Shown here: in pieces, positions 16,832-25,878 of the stretch
Numbering within the stretch: position 1 is the first letter of the stretch
Layout of the letters: each line of letters begins with the position of its first letter
NCBI RefSeq assembly: GCF_005484965.1
Contig: NZ_CP034036.1
Span: forward strand, 1,922,001-1,986,000
Reading direction: 5' to 3'
Source: Brenneria nigrifluens DSM 30175 = ATCC 13028
GTDB taxonomy: Bacteria > Pseudomonadota > Gammaproteobacteria > Enterobacterales > Enterobacteriaceae
DNA: 64,000 nucleotides
Made by a program: the position numbers and the translations under genes
Notes under the pieces: generated by a model
Told to the model about the DNA's origin: nothing
What the model saw: only the letters and a program-made list of their open reading frames with translations
Database searches by the model: none

Positions 16832-18322
16832 ATGTTTACACCGATTATTTTGGCAATAGACGAAGGCACGACTAATGCTAAAGCGGTCGCGGTAGATGCC
16901 CAGGGGCGTATTCTGTCCAAGGCGGCGGTGGCCTTGCAGATCGCCCACCCGGAGCCGGGACGGGCGGAACAGGACGCCATGGCCATCTGGCGCGCCGTTT
17001 GCCAGGCGGTGGAGTCCTGTCTGTCATCGCTGAACCGGGTGCAGGTGGCGGGTATCGCCATCAGCAATCAGCGTGAGTCGGTGCTGATTTGGGAAAGGCA
17101 TTCAGGACGGCCTTTGACGCCGCTGGTCAGCTGGCAGGATCGCCGTTCGGAACGCTTTTGCCAGGCCTTGCAGGGCGGCGCCGAAGAAAAGCTGATCGAA
17201 GCCCGCAGCGGTCTGCCGCTGGACCCGCTGTTCCCGGCGGCCAAAATCCACAGCATGCTGGCCGAGTTGCCGGACGGCGTATCCCGCGCCGCCCACGGCG
17301 AGTTATGCGTCGGAACCGTTGACTGCTGGCTTAACTGGCAGCTCAGCGGCAGCCAGGCTTATTCGACGGATTACTCCAATGCCGCCCGCACCCAGCTTTT
17401 CGATATTCACCGCCAATGCTGGGATGAGGATCTGCTGGCGCTTTTCGCTATTCCCAGCGTATGCCTTCCCGCGGTGACGCCTTCGTCGGCGCTGCATGGG
17501 TATACCGCGCTGACGGAAATCAAAGGGCTGGCGGCCGGCATTCCGATCGTCGCGCTGATTGGCGACTCCCACGCCGCGTTATACGGACAGGGGATCAATC
17601 AAAGCGGCGCCATCAAGGCCACCTATGGCACCGGCTCGTCGTTGATGACCACCATCGCCAACCCGCACGCTCACTCCAGCGGATTAAGCACCACTATCGC
17701 CTGGCATGACGGCGAGCTGCGCTATGCGCTGGAGGGAAACATTACCCATACCGGCTCCGGCTTTGCCTGGATAGGCAAGATGCTGGGCATTCCTTCCGTC
17801 GCGCAGCTGACGGAGCTGGCCTTGAGCGCGCCGTCGGCGCAAGGGGTGTTTTTCGTACCGGCGTTATCGGGGCTTGGAGCGCCGCACTGGGATACTCACG
17901 CCCGCGGTCTGCTCTGCGGCCTGACCGATGCAACCACGCCGGCGACCATCGCCAGGGCGGGGCTGGAATCGATTGCCTACCAGATCGCCGATGTTTTTTT
18001 CGCCATGGAGCAGGCGGCGCAATGCGCGCTGCCGGCGCTGCGCGTAGACGGCGGCGCCACGCAAAACCGCTGGCTGATGCAATTTCAGGCCGATCTGCTG
18101 CAACGTCCCCTTATTCGCAATCATAACGCCGAGGTCTCGGCGCTGGGGGCGGCCTATCTGGGGGGCAAAACGCTGGGATGGTGGCGTGACGGCGAGCAGA
18201 TCGCCGCTTTGCCGCGCGAAGTGGAGTTTATCGAGCCGCGGGCGCCGAATGGGGCGCTCCAGGAGAGTTATGCGCAGTGGCAGACGGCGGTGGCCCGCGC
18301 CCGTTTCACCCGGTCTCTTTGA
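16832..18322 (+). CDS. aplK: FGGY-family carbohydrate kinase, probable D-apulose kinase
   Basis: 496 residues, the size of xylulose and glycerol kinases. The ATPase-fold phosphate loop ILAIDEGTTNAKAVAVD opens the protein. SNQRESVLIWE, VSWQDRRSERFC, the adenosine motif YGTGSSLMTT and LRVDGGATQNRWLMQFQADLL (a C-terminal FGGY signature region) follow. It should phosphorylate a ketose in the cytoplasm. With a split transketolase upstream and a xylose-isomerase-like protein downstream, D-apulose is the best-supported substrate; xylulose or erythrulose cannot be excluded. It starts two bases after the aptB stop. Confidence 0.75.
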   Translation: MFTPIILAIDEGTTNAKAVAVDAQGRILSKAAVALQIAHPEPGRAEQDAMAIWRAVCQAVESCLSSLNRVQVAGIAISNQRESVLIWERHSGRPLTPLVSWQDRRSERFCQALQGGAEEKLIEARSGLPLDPLFPAAKIHSMLAELPDGVSRAAHGELCVGTVDCWLNWQLSGSQAYSTDYSNAARTQLFDIHRQCWDEDLLALFAIPSVCLPAVTPSSALHGYTALTEIKGLAAGIPIVALIGDSHAALYGQGINQSGAIKATYGTGSSLMTTIANPHAHSSGLSTTIAWHDGELRYALEGNITHTGSGFAWIGKMLGIPSVAQLTELALSAPSAQGVFFVPALSGLGAPHWDTHARGLLCGLTDATTPATIARAGLESIAYQIADVFFAMEQAAQCALPALRVDGGATQNRWLMQFQADLLQRPLIRNHNAEVSALGAAYLGGKTLGWWRDGEQIAALPREVEFIEPRAPNGALQESYAQWQTAVARARFTRSL

Positions 18323-18381
18323 TATGCCGGGCAACAATAGCTGTGCCTGGCTGATTACTAATAAATGAGGACGACTTAATT

Positions 18382-19380
18382 ATGGCAACCTACACCTATC
18401 CTGAATTCGGCGCCGGTTTATGGCATTTCGCCAACTATATCGACCGTTACGCCGTCGATGGCTATGGTCCGGCGCTGAGTACGCTGGATCAGATTAAAGC
18501 GGCGCAAGAAGTCGGCGAACTCTCTTACGTCGATTTACCCTATCCGTTCACGCCCGGCGTCACGCTGGCGGAAGTAAAAGACGCCCTGAAAGACGCCGGA
18601 TTAAAAGCGATTGGCATCACGCCGGAAATCTACCTGCGCAAATGGTCGCGCGGCGCGTTTACCAACCCCGATGCCGCGGCGCGGGCGGCGGCCTTTGAAC
18701 TAATGCATGAGTCGGCCGGCGTTGTGCGTGAATTGGGAGCGAACTACGTTAAAGTCTGGCCGGGACAGGATGGCTGGGACTATCCGTTTCAGGTAAGCCA
18801 TAAAAACCTGTGGAAACTGGCGGTCGACGGCATGCGCGATCTGGCCGGCGCCAACCCGGACGTAAAATTCGCCATTGAATATAAACCGCGCGAGCCGCGC
18901 GTCAAAATGACCTGGGACTCCGCCGCCCGCACGCTGCTGGGCATCGAAGATATCGGTCTGGATAACGTCGGCGTGCTGCTGGATTTCGGTCACGCGCTGT
19001 ACGGCGGCGAATCTCCCGCCGACTCCGCTCAGTTAATCATCGATCGCGGCCGCTTATTCGGCATGGACGTCAATGATAATCTGCGCGGCTGGGACGACGA
19101 CCTGGTGGTCGGCACCGTGCATATGACCGAAATTTTCGAATTCTTCTATGTACTAAAAATCAATAACTGGCAGGGCGTCTGGCAATTGGATCAGTTCCCC
19201 TTCCGCGAAAACCATGTCGAAGCCGCCCGGCTATCGATCCGCTTTCTGAAACACGTCTATCGGGCGCTGGATAAACTGGATATTCCCGCGCTGCAGGCGG
19301 CGCAGGAAGCGCAGGATGCCTTACGGGCGCAGCGTATCGTACAGGATGCGCTGCTCTCGTCGATCAACGTCGCCGAGTAG
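18382..19380 (+). CDS. apsI: Xylose-isomerase-like TIM barrel sugar isomerase, probable D-apiose isomerase
   Basis: 332 residues of the AP-endonuclease-2/xylose isomerase-like fold. Likely metal ligands are Glu166 in FAIEYKPREP and Asp201/His204 in VLLDFGHAL, with further acidic residues in GMDVNDN. It would convert D-apiose (from rhamnogalacturonan II and apiogalacturonan of plant walls) to D-apulose, feeding the kinase upstream. The family alone does not fix the substrate; the call rests on the isomerase-kinase-split transketolase grouping. Last gene of the island's plus-strand run, followed by a hairpin and the convergent regulator. Confidence 0.7.
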   Translation: MATYTYPEFGAGLWHFANYIDRYAVDGYGPALSTLDQIKAAQEVGELSYVDLPYPFTPGVTLAEVKDALKDAGLKAIGITPEIYLRKWSRGAFTNPDAAARAAAFELMHESAGVVRELGANYVKVWPGQDGWDYPFQVSHKNLWKLAVDGMRDLAGANPDVKFAIEYKPREPRVKMTWDSAARTLLGIEDIGLDNVGVLLDFGHALYGGESPADSAQLIIDRGRLFGMDVNDNLRGWDDDLVVGTVHMTEIFEFFYVLKINNWQGVWQLDQFPFRENHVEAARLSIRFLKHVYRALDKLDIPALQAAQEAQDALRAQRIVQDALLSSINVAE

Positions 19381-19390
19381 GGGATAAACC

Positions 19391-19414
19391 GCCCGCCGGG
19401 TTCCTCCGGCGGGC
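19391..19414. terminator. GC-rich hairpin between the isomerase and regulator genes
   Basis: GCCCGCCGG (19391-19399) pairs with CCGGCGGGC (19406-19414) across a six-base loop. It lies in the 47-bp gap between two converging genes. The minus-strand side is followed by a short T-containing stretch; the T tract is weak. Confidence 0.6.
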
Positions 19415-19427
19415 AATCAGCCTTGTA

Positions 19428-20372
19428 TTACACCAGCGTTTCGGCCGTCAGCCGGTCGGTGATTAGCACGTCAATATAGTTGCCCGTCAACGCGCCCCGA
19501 ATGGCGGCGCTCTTGTCCACGCCGCCGGCCAGGGCGACCACCCGCGGGCAGCGGCGCAACTGCGACAGCGCCATGCCGATAACCGGATCTTCCTCATCCT
19601 GCAATACCGGTTCCCCCCGCGCGTTGTAGTAGTGCAGGCACAGGTCGCCCACCGCGCCGCGCCGCGCCAGTAACTGCAGCATTTCCTCGTGGTAATAGTT
19701 GCCGGAATTTTTTAACAACTGCGAAGGTTCCAGTACGCCAATGCCGACCAGGGCCAGACTGACGTCGCTGAATTTGGCCACCACGCTGGACACTTCATCG
19801 CTGGTAATCAACCGGGTGCGATCTTCCACCGAGCGTTCTATACTTTGCGCCGGCAGCAGATAGGCCGGGCAGTTGAGCAGGTTGGCCAGGGTTTGCGTCA
19901 GGATGGTGGCCTGCACGTTGCCGTTGGGACCGACGCCGCCGAGTAATTGAATCACCCCCCGCGCCTTGGTGCCAAGAGGGTGGAGATTATCCACCATCGC
20001 GCGCAGCGTGCTGCTCCATGATGAGATGCCCACCAGATCGTCGGGGCGGATGCTGGTCTGCAGATAATGAGCCGCCGCCGAACCAATGGTCTGTTTCACT
20101 TGGGAAAGGTTGGCGGTATCGGCCACATCGACCACAATTGCCTGGTCGATGGCATAGCGTTTCTGAATGGCCGACTCCAGCGCCATAAACATATTGGCGG
20201 GCTGAACCACGCTGATTTTGACCACCCCCTCTTTAACCGAGCGGGTGATGGCGCGTGATACAAAAGATTGCGACAAATGGAGAGACTCGGCAATTTCTGA
20301 TTGTTTCATCCTTTCGCTATAATAAAGCGTGGCGATCTTGACCAATAGTCGCTGTTCATCCTGTTTTGACAT
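19428..20372 (-). CDS. SorC/DeoR-type sugar-binding transcriptional regulator
   Basis: 314 residues. An N-terminal helix-turn-helix (about residues 10-50, MKQSEIAESLHLSQSFVSRA) is followed by a large SorC-type sugar-phosphate-sensing domain: VGISSWSSTLRAMVDNL, VIQLLGGVGPNGNVQATIL, ALVGIGVLEPSQLLKNSG and ALAGGVDKSAAIRGAL. The start at 20372 has GGAGG seven bases upstream; the frame runs further to 20435 without a ribosome site. It faces the sugar island, and its own leader contains a GAATAA inverted repeat like those inside the island. It is therefore probably the pathway regulator, sensing a phosphorylated intermediate. Confidence 0.85.
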   Translation of the reverse strand: MSKQDEQRLLVKIATLYYSERMKQSEIAESLHLSQSFVSRAITRSVKEGVVKISVVQPANMFMALESAIQKRYAIDQAIVVDVADTANLSQVKQTIGSAAAHYLQTSIRPDDLVGISSWSSTLRAMVDNLHPLGTKARGVIQLLGGVGPNGNVQATILTQTLANLLNCPAYLLPAQSIERSVEDRTRLITSDEVSSVVAKFSDVSLALVGIGVLEPSQLLKNSGNYYHEEMLQLLARRGAVGDLCLHYYNARGEPVLQDEEDPVIGMALSQLRRCPRVVALAGGVDKSAAIRGALTGNYIDVLITDRLTAETLV

Positions 20373-20406
20373 GTTTATCCCTCCGGTTGACGCGCGCCTA
20401 TCATTT

Positions 20407-20424
20407 TTATTCAGCTTGGAATAA
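20407..20424. promoter_or_regulatory. TTATTC-N6-GAATAA inverted repeat upstream of the SorC regulator
   Basis: TTATTC (20407-20412) and GAATAA (20419-20424) are exact inverted arms 35-52 bases before the regulator start. The half-sites resemble those at 10609-10630 and 15017-15028. Autoregulation by the SorC protein is inferred. Confidence 0.35.
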
Positions 20425-20565
20425 ATAACAAGCACCAGCGATGGCCACGGCAGGCGGCAGGGGGAGCGATTCCCCAGTCTGCGGGGGAAATGGTAATTTA
20501 ATGGGGTTTATCGCCAAAATTTGGCATAATTCATTTAGTTAATAGTAAATAACAGGAAAGAAAAC

Positions 20566-20871
20566 GTGAAATATTTGCTGATTTTTTTACTCGTGCTGGC
20601 GATATTCATCATTTCTGTCACACTGGGCGCGCACAACGATCGGGTGATTACGTTTAATTATCTGCTGGCGCAAGGGGATTATCGCGTATCAACCCTGCTT
20701 GCCACCCTGTTTGCGCTGGGATTTATTCTTGGCTGGGTAATCTGCGGTCTGTTTTATCTTCGTCAGCGCATTGCATTAGGCCGCGCGCAACGTAAAATCA
20801 AGCGTCTGGAACAACAACTCTCTGCCTCTAACGAGGAAAGCGTGGCGCCAGTACAGCCTGCCACCCACTAA
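20566..20871 (+). CDS. lapA: LPS assembly protein A (YciS), inner-membrane partner of LapB
   Basis: 101 residues with two membrane segments (about 3-22 and 43-66), then a charged coiled-coil-like tail (RAQRKIKRLEQQLSA). This is the usual LapA (DUF1049) layout. It acts with LapB to regulate LpxC turnover and LPS assembly at the inner membrane. It starts the conserved lapA-lapB-pyrF-yciH group, and lapB follows 13 bases on. Confidence 0.93.
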   Translation: MKYLLIFLLVLAIFIISVTLGAHNDRVITFNYLLAQGDYRVSTLLATLFALGFILGWVICGLFYLRQRIALGRAQRKIKRLEQQLSASNEESVAPVQPATH

Positions 20872-20884
20872 GGAATCATTCTCT

Positions 20885-22054
20885 ATGTTAGAACTGCTGT
20901 TTCTGTTGCTGCCAGTGGCCGCCGCTTACGGTTGGTACATGGGACGCAGAAGTGCGCAGCAGGACAAGGAGCAGGAGTCCAACCGCCTGTCGCGTGAGTA
21001 CGTCACCGGGGTGAACTTTCTGCTATCCAACCAGCAGGATAAAGCCGTCGAACTGTTTCTCGACATGCTCAAGGACGACAGCAATACCTTTGAAGCCCAT
21101 ATCACGCTGGGCAATCTGTTTCGTTCCCGCGGCGAAGTCGATCGCGCCATCCGTATCCATCAGGCGCTGACCGAAAGCACCTCGCTTACCTTTGAGCAGC
21201 GTTTGCTGGCGGTACAGCAACTGGGGCGCGACTATATGGCGGCAGGGCTGTATGACCGCGCCGAAGAAATTTTCAACCAGTTGGTGGATGAAGAGGATTT
21301 CCGCCGCAGCGCCCTGCAGCAGCTTTTGCTGATCCACCAGGCGACCAGCGACTGGCTAAACGCCATTGATGTGGCGGAAAAGCTGGTCAAAATGGGTGAA
21401 GATCAACTGCGGGTGAACATTGCCCATTTCTACTGTGAACAGGCGCTGCTCGCCATGGGGAGCGACGATCTGGACAAGGCGCTGGCGTTGCTGAAAAAGG
21501 GCGCCGCGGCGGATAAACAGTGCGCCCGCATATCGATTATGATGGGGCGCATCTATATGGCGCAGCAGCACTATTCCCGCGCCGTTGAATCTCTGCAACA
21601 GGTGCTCGACCAGGACAAAGAGCTGGTCAGTGAAACGTTGCCGATGCTGCAGGAGTGCTATCAGCATTTGCAACAGCCTCAGGTCTGGGCCGAATTTCTG
21701 AAACGCTGCGTGGAGGAGAACACCGGCGCGACCGCGGAGCTGTTGCTGGGCGATATTCTTGAGCAAGAGCAGGGGACGGAAGCGGCGCAGGTATATATCA
21801 CCCGCCAGCTTCAGCGGCACCCGACGATGCGCGTATTTCATCGGCTGATGGATTTTCACCTCAATGACGCGGAGGACGGCCGGGCAAAAGAGAGCCTGCT
21901 GGTGCTGCGCGACATGGTCGGCGAGCAAATCCGCACCAAACCGCGCTATACCTGCCGCAAGTGCGGCTTCACCTCGCAATCGCTCTACTGGCACTGTCCT
22001 TCCTGCCGCTCCTGGGCAAGCATCAAACCTATCCGCGGCCTGGACGGCCAGTAA
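20885..22054 (+). CDS. lapB: LPS assembly protein B (YciM), TPR protein with rubredoxin-like zinc site
   Basis: 389 residues, matching E. coli LapB. An N-terminal membrane anchor (about 1-17) precedes a run of tetratricopeptide repeats (about 35-330) and a C-terminal rubredoxin-type metal knuckle, CRKCGFTSQSLYWHCPSC. LapB works with FtsH to control LpxC and so balance LPS with phospholipid. All four metal-binding cysteines are present. Cotranscribed with lapA. Confidence 0.96.
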   Translation: MLELLFLLLPVAAAYGWYMGRRSAQQDKEQESNRLSREYVTGVNFLLSNQQDKAVELFLDMLKDDSNTFEAHITLGNLFRSRGEVDRAIRIHQALTESTSLTFEQRLLAVQQLGRDYMAAGLYDRAEEIFNQLVDEEDFRRSALQQLLLIHQATSDWLNAIDVAEKLVKMGEDQLRVNIAHFYCEQALLAMGSDDLDKALALLKKGAAADKQCARISIMMGRIYMAQQHYSRAVESLQQVLDQDKELVSETLPMLQECYQHLQQPQVWAEFLKRCVEENTGATAELLLGDILEQEQGTEAAQVYITRQLQRHPTMRVFHRLMDFHLNDAEDGRAKESLLVLRDMVGEQIRTKPRYTCRKCGFTSQSLYWHCPSCRSWASIKPIRGLDGQ

Positions 22055-22249
22055 CGGTATTGTGGTCCTGAATGCGCAGCGGATTTATCCACTTAGTTAC
22101 AACATACTAAGAGATGTCACAAATCAGCCGTTTCAGACACTATCGGCGAGGGTATTCGCTTAACAGGCGGCTGGGATTTCCGCCGCCGGGCATGTAGAAT
22201 GCAGCGGGAATTTTGAACGCGAATCATGGCTAACAGCAACGGGTGACAC

Positions 22250-22987
22250 GTGAAAAACCAGAACAGAGAACGGAATGATCAATCTGCATCATCCCCGATT
22301 ATTGTGGCGCTGGACTACGCCGATCAAGCGGCGGCGTTGGCGTTTGTCGACCGTATCTCCCCGCGGGACTGCCGGTTAAAAGTCGGCAAAGAGATGTTTA
22401 CCCTGTTTGGTCCGGCGTTTGTGCAAGCGCTACAGCAGCGCGGCTTTGACGTATTCCTCGATCTGAAATTTCACGATATCCCCAATACCGTCGCCCACGC
22501 CGTCGCCGCGGCGGCCGATCTGGGGGTATGGATGGTGAATGTGCACGCCAGCGGCGGGGCGAGAATGATGCTGGCGGCGAAAGACGCGCTATCGCCATTC
22601 GCCGGCGACGCGCCGTTATTAACCGCCGTGACTGTGCTGACCAGTATGGAAGCGGAAGATCTGCGCGAACTGGGCATCACCGCCAGCCCGGCGGAACAGG
22701 CGGAACGGCTGGCGCAGTTAACGTTTAACTGCGGTCTTGACGGCGTGGTCTGTTCCGCTCATGAGGCGCAGCGTCTGAAACAGCTATGCGGCGAACAGTT
22801 TAAACTGGTTACGCCGGGCATTCGCCCCGCCGGCAGCGATGTCGGCGATCAGCGGCGTATTATGACGCCGCGGCAGGCGCAGCGCGCCGGGGTGGATTAT
22901 ATGGTGATCGGCCGGCCGATTACCCAGTCTGCCGACCCGGCGCAAACGTTGCGCGATATCCGCGCCTCGCTGGCGGCGGAGGAGTGA
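22250..22987 (+). CDS. pyrF: Orotidine 5'-phosphate decarboxylase
   Basis: 245 residues. It converts OMP to UMP, the last step of de novo pyrimidine synthesis. VALDYAD, DCRLKVGKEMFTLFGP, the catalytic FLDLKFHDIPNT (Asp-Lys-Asp network), MVNVHASGG, VTPGIRP and YMVIGRPIT are all present. The start is a GTG at 22250; the N-terminal ~15 residues are variable, as in E. coli. The 195-bp gap after lapB holds no gene I can support. yciH starts three bases after the stop. Confidence 0.96.
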   Translation: MKNQNRERNDQSASSPIIVALDYADQAAALAFVDRISPRDCRLKVGKEMFTLFGPAFVQALQQRGFDVFLDLKFHDIPNTVAHAVAAAADLGVWMVNVHASGGARMMLAAKDALSPFAGDAPLLTAVTVLTSMEAEDLRELGITASPAEQAERLAQLTFNCGLDGVVCSAHEAQRLKQLCGEQFKLVTPGIRPAGSDVGDQRRIMTPRQAQRAGVDYMVIGRPITQSADPAQTLRDIRASLAAEE

Positions 22988-22990
22988 TAG

Positions 22991-23320
22991 ATGAGCGGTG
23001 ACGACGACAGCCGCCTGGTATACTCCACGGAAACCGGGCGCATCCAACAGCAAGAAGAGAAAGCCGCCCGCCCCCGGGGAGACGGTATTGTGCGTATTCA
23101 GCGTCAGACCAGCGGACGTAAGGGAAAAGGGGTTTGCGTGATCAGCGGCATCGATCTTGACGACGCCGCGTTGGATAAGCTGGCGGCCGAATTAAAGAAA
23201 AAGTGCGGCTGCGGCGGCGCGGTTAAAGACGGCGCCATCGAAATTCAGGGCGATAAGCGCGACCTGCTCAAACAGCTGCTGGAAGCGAAGGGAATGCGGG
23301 TCAAGCTGGCCGGCGGATGA
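22991..23320 (+). CDS. yciH: SUI1/eIF1-family translation factor YciH
   Basis: 109 residues, E. coli YciH length. The conserved SUI1 core reads RIQRQTSGRKGKGVCVISGID, then LAAELKKKCGCGGAVKDG and EIQGD. The bacterial protein resembles eukaryotic eIF1 and affects initiation fidelity; its exact role is debated. Coupled to pyrF. In E. coli osmB follows directly; here a 4-kb ABC-transporter module lies between them. Confidence 0.95.
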   Translation: MSGDDDSRLVYSTETGRIQQQEEKAARPRGDGIVRIQRQTSGRKGKGVCVISGIDLDDAALDKLAAELKKKCGCGGAVKDGAIEIQGDKRDLLKQLLEAKGMRVKLAGG

Positions 23321-23360
23321 GGCAGGCGGCGCGCCGGCCCCGACGCCTGGAAGCGCTTGA

Positions 23361-24395
23361 TCACCACTTGACCGCATCTTTCTGCCAGGCCAGCAGACGA
23401 TCGCGAATGGCGAACAGCAGCGTTATCAGGGAAGAAAACAGTATCGCCATCACAATCAGCGCGGCGTACATATTGGAGTAGGCCGCCCAGCCCTGCGCCC
23501 ACTGCAGATACCAGCCCAGTCCCGCCTTCACGCCGATCATTTCCGCGGTAACCAGCACCGAAAAAGAGGCGCCCAGCCCCATAAACAGGCCGGTGAACAC
23601 GTGCGGCAGCGACGCCGGGATCGCCACGCGCAGGATCAGAAATCTGGAGTCCGCCCCCAGGGTTCGCGCCACGTCGTAGTAATTTTTATCCACGCTGGCC
23701 ACGCCGGACCAGGTTAATACCGTAAGCGGGAACCAACTGGCCAGGGCGATCAAAAAAATCGCCGCGGCAAAGCTGGAGGGAAAAATGTAGAGCGACAGCG
23801 GCAGTAGGGCAATGGGCGGAACCGGTCCGAGAAAACGCAGCACCGGATGAACCCAATAGCCCAGCACCTGCGACCAGCCGATGGCCACGCCGGTAATAAA
23901 TCCCGCGACGCTGCCGAATAGGAACCCCAGCCCCAGCAGCCTGAGCGAATGCAGTACGCTTTCGCCCAGCCGGGTCCAGTCGGTGGCGTAGGCTTCAACC
24001 AGCGCATGGGGCGGGGCGAAAAAGGGGACGGGCAGCAGGGCGAGTTTCGCCGTCGCGATTTCCCACAGGGTGGTCAGCAACGCCAGCGCAATCAGCCAGC
24101 GACCGCTGTTGCGCACGGCTTTGGTCACCGGCTGGAAGAACAGCCGCAGGCCGGGGAGCCGTTCCAGCAGCGCCAACGACAAAATGATCGCCGCAAACAC
24201 CGCGACGATGATATTGGTTTCGGCGACATAGCGCGGCTTGACGAAGCCGGTGACCTTATCCGGCCACAGCAGTATCAGCAGCGCCAGCGCCCCCCACAGC
24301 AATGCGGCGATCAGCCCGCTGTACCAGAATGGCGAAACGACGCGAGACAAAGACAAATCGGCGTCGCTTGCCGATAAAAGCGATTTCTCTGACAT
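23361..24395 (-). CDS. ABC transporter permease, SsuC/TauC-like with extended N terminus
   Basis: 344 residues. The C-terminal ~220 residues are a binding-protein-dependent permease domain with the EAA-type loop seen in YYDVARTLGADSRFLILRVAIPASLPHVFTGL. Ahead of it are two extra hydrophobic segments (about 25-45 and 60-80). Family members such as SsuC have about 260 residues, so this is a long variant. It should form an inner-membrane importer with the binding protein upstream (64-bp gap) and the ATPase divergent from it. Substrate class (sulfonate, nitrate, cyanate or similar) cannot be fixed. Confidence 0.85.
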   Translation of the reverse strand: MSEKSLLSASDADLSLSRVVSPFWYSGLIAALLWGALALLILLWPDKVTGFVKPRYVAETNIIVAVFAAIILSLALLERLPGLRLFFQPVTKAVRNSGRWLIALALLTTLWEIATAKLALLPVPFFAPPHALVEAYATDWTRLGESVLHSLRLLGLGFLFGSVAGFITGVAIGWSQVLGYWVHPVLRFLGPVPPIALLPLSLYIFPSSFAAAIFLIALASWFPLTVLTWSGVASVDKNYYDVARTLGADSRFLILRVAIPASLPHVFTGLFMGLGASFSVLVTAEMIGVKAGLGWYLQWAQGWAAYSNMYAALIVMAILFSSLITLLFAIRDRLLAWQKDAVKW

Positions 24396-24458
24396 AAACC
24401 CTCACTGCTTGGCAGAAAGTAACTCCCGGATCATGATTCGCGAACGCTTAGCGCACGG

Positions 24459-25517
24459 TTAGCTATGACTGTGCTGCGCAGAAGCGGAAATATTCAGGAT
24501 ATCAGCAACATAGTGGGAGGCAAAACGCTCGGCATCGGTATCCGGCCGGATGACATTGATGGTTTTCAAGTCGTTGACATATAAAGCCACCTCTTTGCGC
24601 AACTGTGCGCCGGTAGAACGATGATTGTGGGTATGTTCGGTCAGAATAGTGGCGATGTCCTTGGCCGGAATATTACTGGGCAGGTAAGGCGCGAAGGTTT
24701 CGCCGGTTTCCGTCGGGTGCTGCGCTGTCCACTGCTGGGCATCCAGAATCGCCTGGGTAATGGCCCTGGCAATGTCTGGCTGCTCGCGCACCAGCGTCCC
24801 GCGCAGGCCCAATACACAGCAGGCGGCGTTGGCGTACTCCCCTTGCAGATTGTTGGACAACTCCAGCAGTTGATCATTGCGCTTGATCAGCCATGACTGG
24901 GGGTCTTCACCGGCAATGGCCTGAACTTCTCCCTTGCGCAGCGCTTCGCCGAACAGATCGGCGGGATACTGCAACCAATTTACCTGCCGGTCTGGATCGA
25001 TGCCCAGTTTCGCCAGTTGAATGGCGAAAAAATTGCGCACCGGACTGGCCGGATCGCTGACCGCCACCGATTTCCCTGCCAGATCGGCAAGGCTGCGGAT
25101 ATTACTATTTTTCGGCACCAGCAAACGCATGCAACCACCGTGAGTACCGGCGGTCAAAGTCACATCAAATCCCTGTTCCAGCGGTTTTAGCCAGCGCAGC
25201 GCCATACCGATGCCCCCATCGGCTTTACCGGTGGCAATGGCCTGCAACAGCGCGTCGGTCGGGCCGCTGAAATTCACCGGCTCCACTTTCAAACCGTATT
25301 TTTCAAATAGTCCCTGTCTGAGCGCCACGGATATCGGTGCCTGACAAACCGAGGTCTGACCCCATGCCAGTTTGATGGTGGTGAGCGCGGCGTTTTGCGC
25401 CGGGGCGGCAGGCGGCGCGCCCAGCGCGGGAAATGCGCTCAATCCGGCCGCGGCGCCGGCAACACCTAGTGACGCCAGAAAGCGTCGTCTTGAAAGTAAA
25501 AATGCGCGATCAGACAT
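24459..25517 (-). CDS. NMT1/SsuA-like substrate-binding protein with Tat-type signal
   Basis: 352 residues from the ATG at 25517, which has GGGG seven bases upstream (a second ATG at 25523 is too close). The N terminus, SRRRFLASLGVAGAAAG, is a twin-arginine signal, implying export folded. The mature domain has IKLAWGQTSVCQAPISVALRQG, FEKYGLKVEPVNFSGPTDALLQAIATGKADGG-type features (about 65-100) and VRNFFAIQLAKLGID. This is the layout of sulfonate/taurine/pyrimidine-precursor binding proteins. Two adjacent cysteines (NAACCVLGL) are unusual. Ligand unknown; the OsmC protein across the divergent promoter may hint at sulfur or peroxide chemistry. Confidence 0.8.
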   Translation of the reverse strand: MSDRAFLLSRRRFLASLGVAGAAAGLSAFPALGAPPAAPAQNAALTTIKLAWGQTSVCQAPISVALRQGLFEKYGLKVEPVNFSGPTDALLQAIATGKADGGIGMALRWLKPLEQGFDVTLTAGTHGGCMRLLVPKNSNIRSLADLAGKSVAVSDPASPVRNFFAIQLAKLGIDPDRQVNWLQYPADLFGEALRKGEVQAIAGEDPQSWLIKRNDQLLELSNNLQGEYANAACCVLGLRGTLVREQPDIARAITQAILDAQQWTAQHPTETGETFAPYLPSNIPAKDIATILTEHTHNHRSTGAQLRKEVALYVNDLKTINVIRPDTDAERFASHYVADILNISASAQHSHS

Positions 25518-25878
25518 AAACATGCCCCTTTGTTTTTAGGTAAATGTGTGTGGATAAAACTTGAAAGGAAGATACCGGCTATATGTTCTTATAAAATGTC
25601 ATTTGGCGGGAAATAATAAATAACTTTATGTAATTTAATATTCTGAAATACTTATAACGACTTTGTATTGTTATTTTTGTGATGATTTTAACTTTATTAA
25701 TACATCTGGCGTTATCTGGAAATGCTTATTCATAATTATGCTACCTAAAACAGGTGTCTTTATTCTAGACTGGGGCCGGGATAAAATTTTCCTGCGCTAG
25801 CCAATGGATTTATTTTCATGCCAACGTCATTGATTTTATTATTTAACGGAAATGATTATTTTCGGGAGTGTACTCGAT
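25518..25878. other. AT-rich divergent control region of the ABC module
   Basis: About 360 bp between divergently transcribed binding-protein and ATPase genes. It is strikingly AT-rich (especially 25600-25760) compared with the GC-rich genes on both sides. It should contain both promoters. I see no gene and no exact palindrome I would name. The AT content would suit H-NS binding or a CysB-type activator, but this is inference. Confidence 0.5.
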
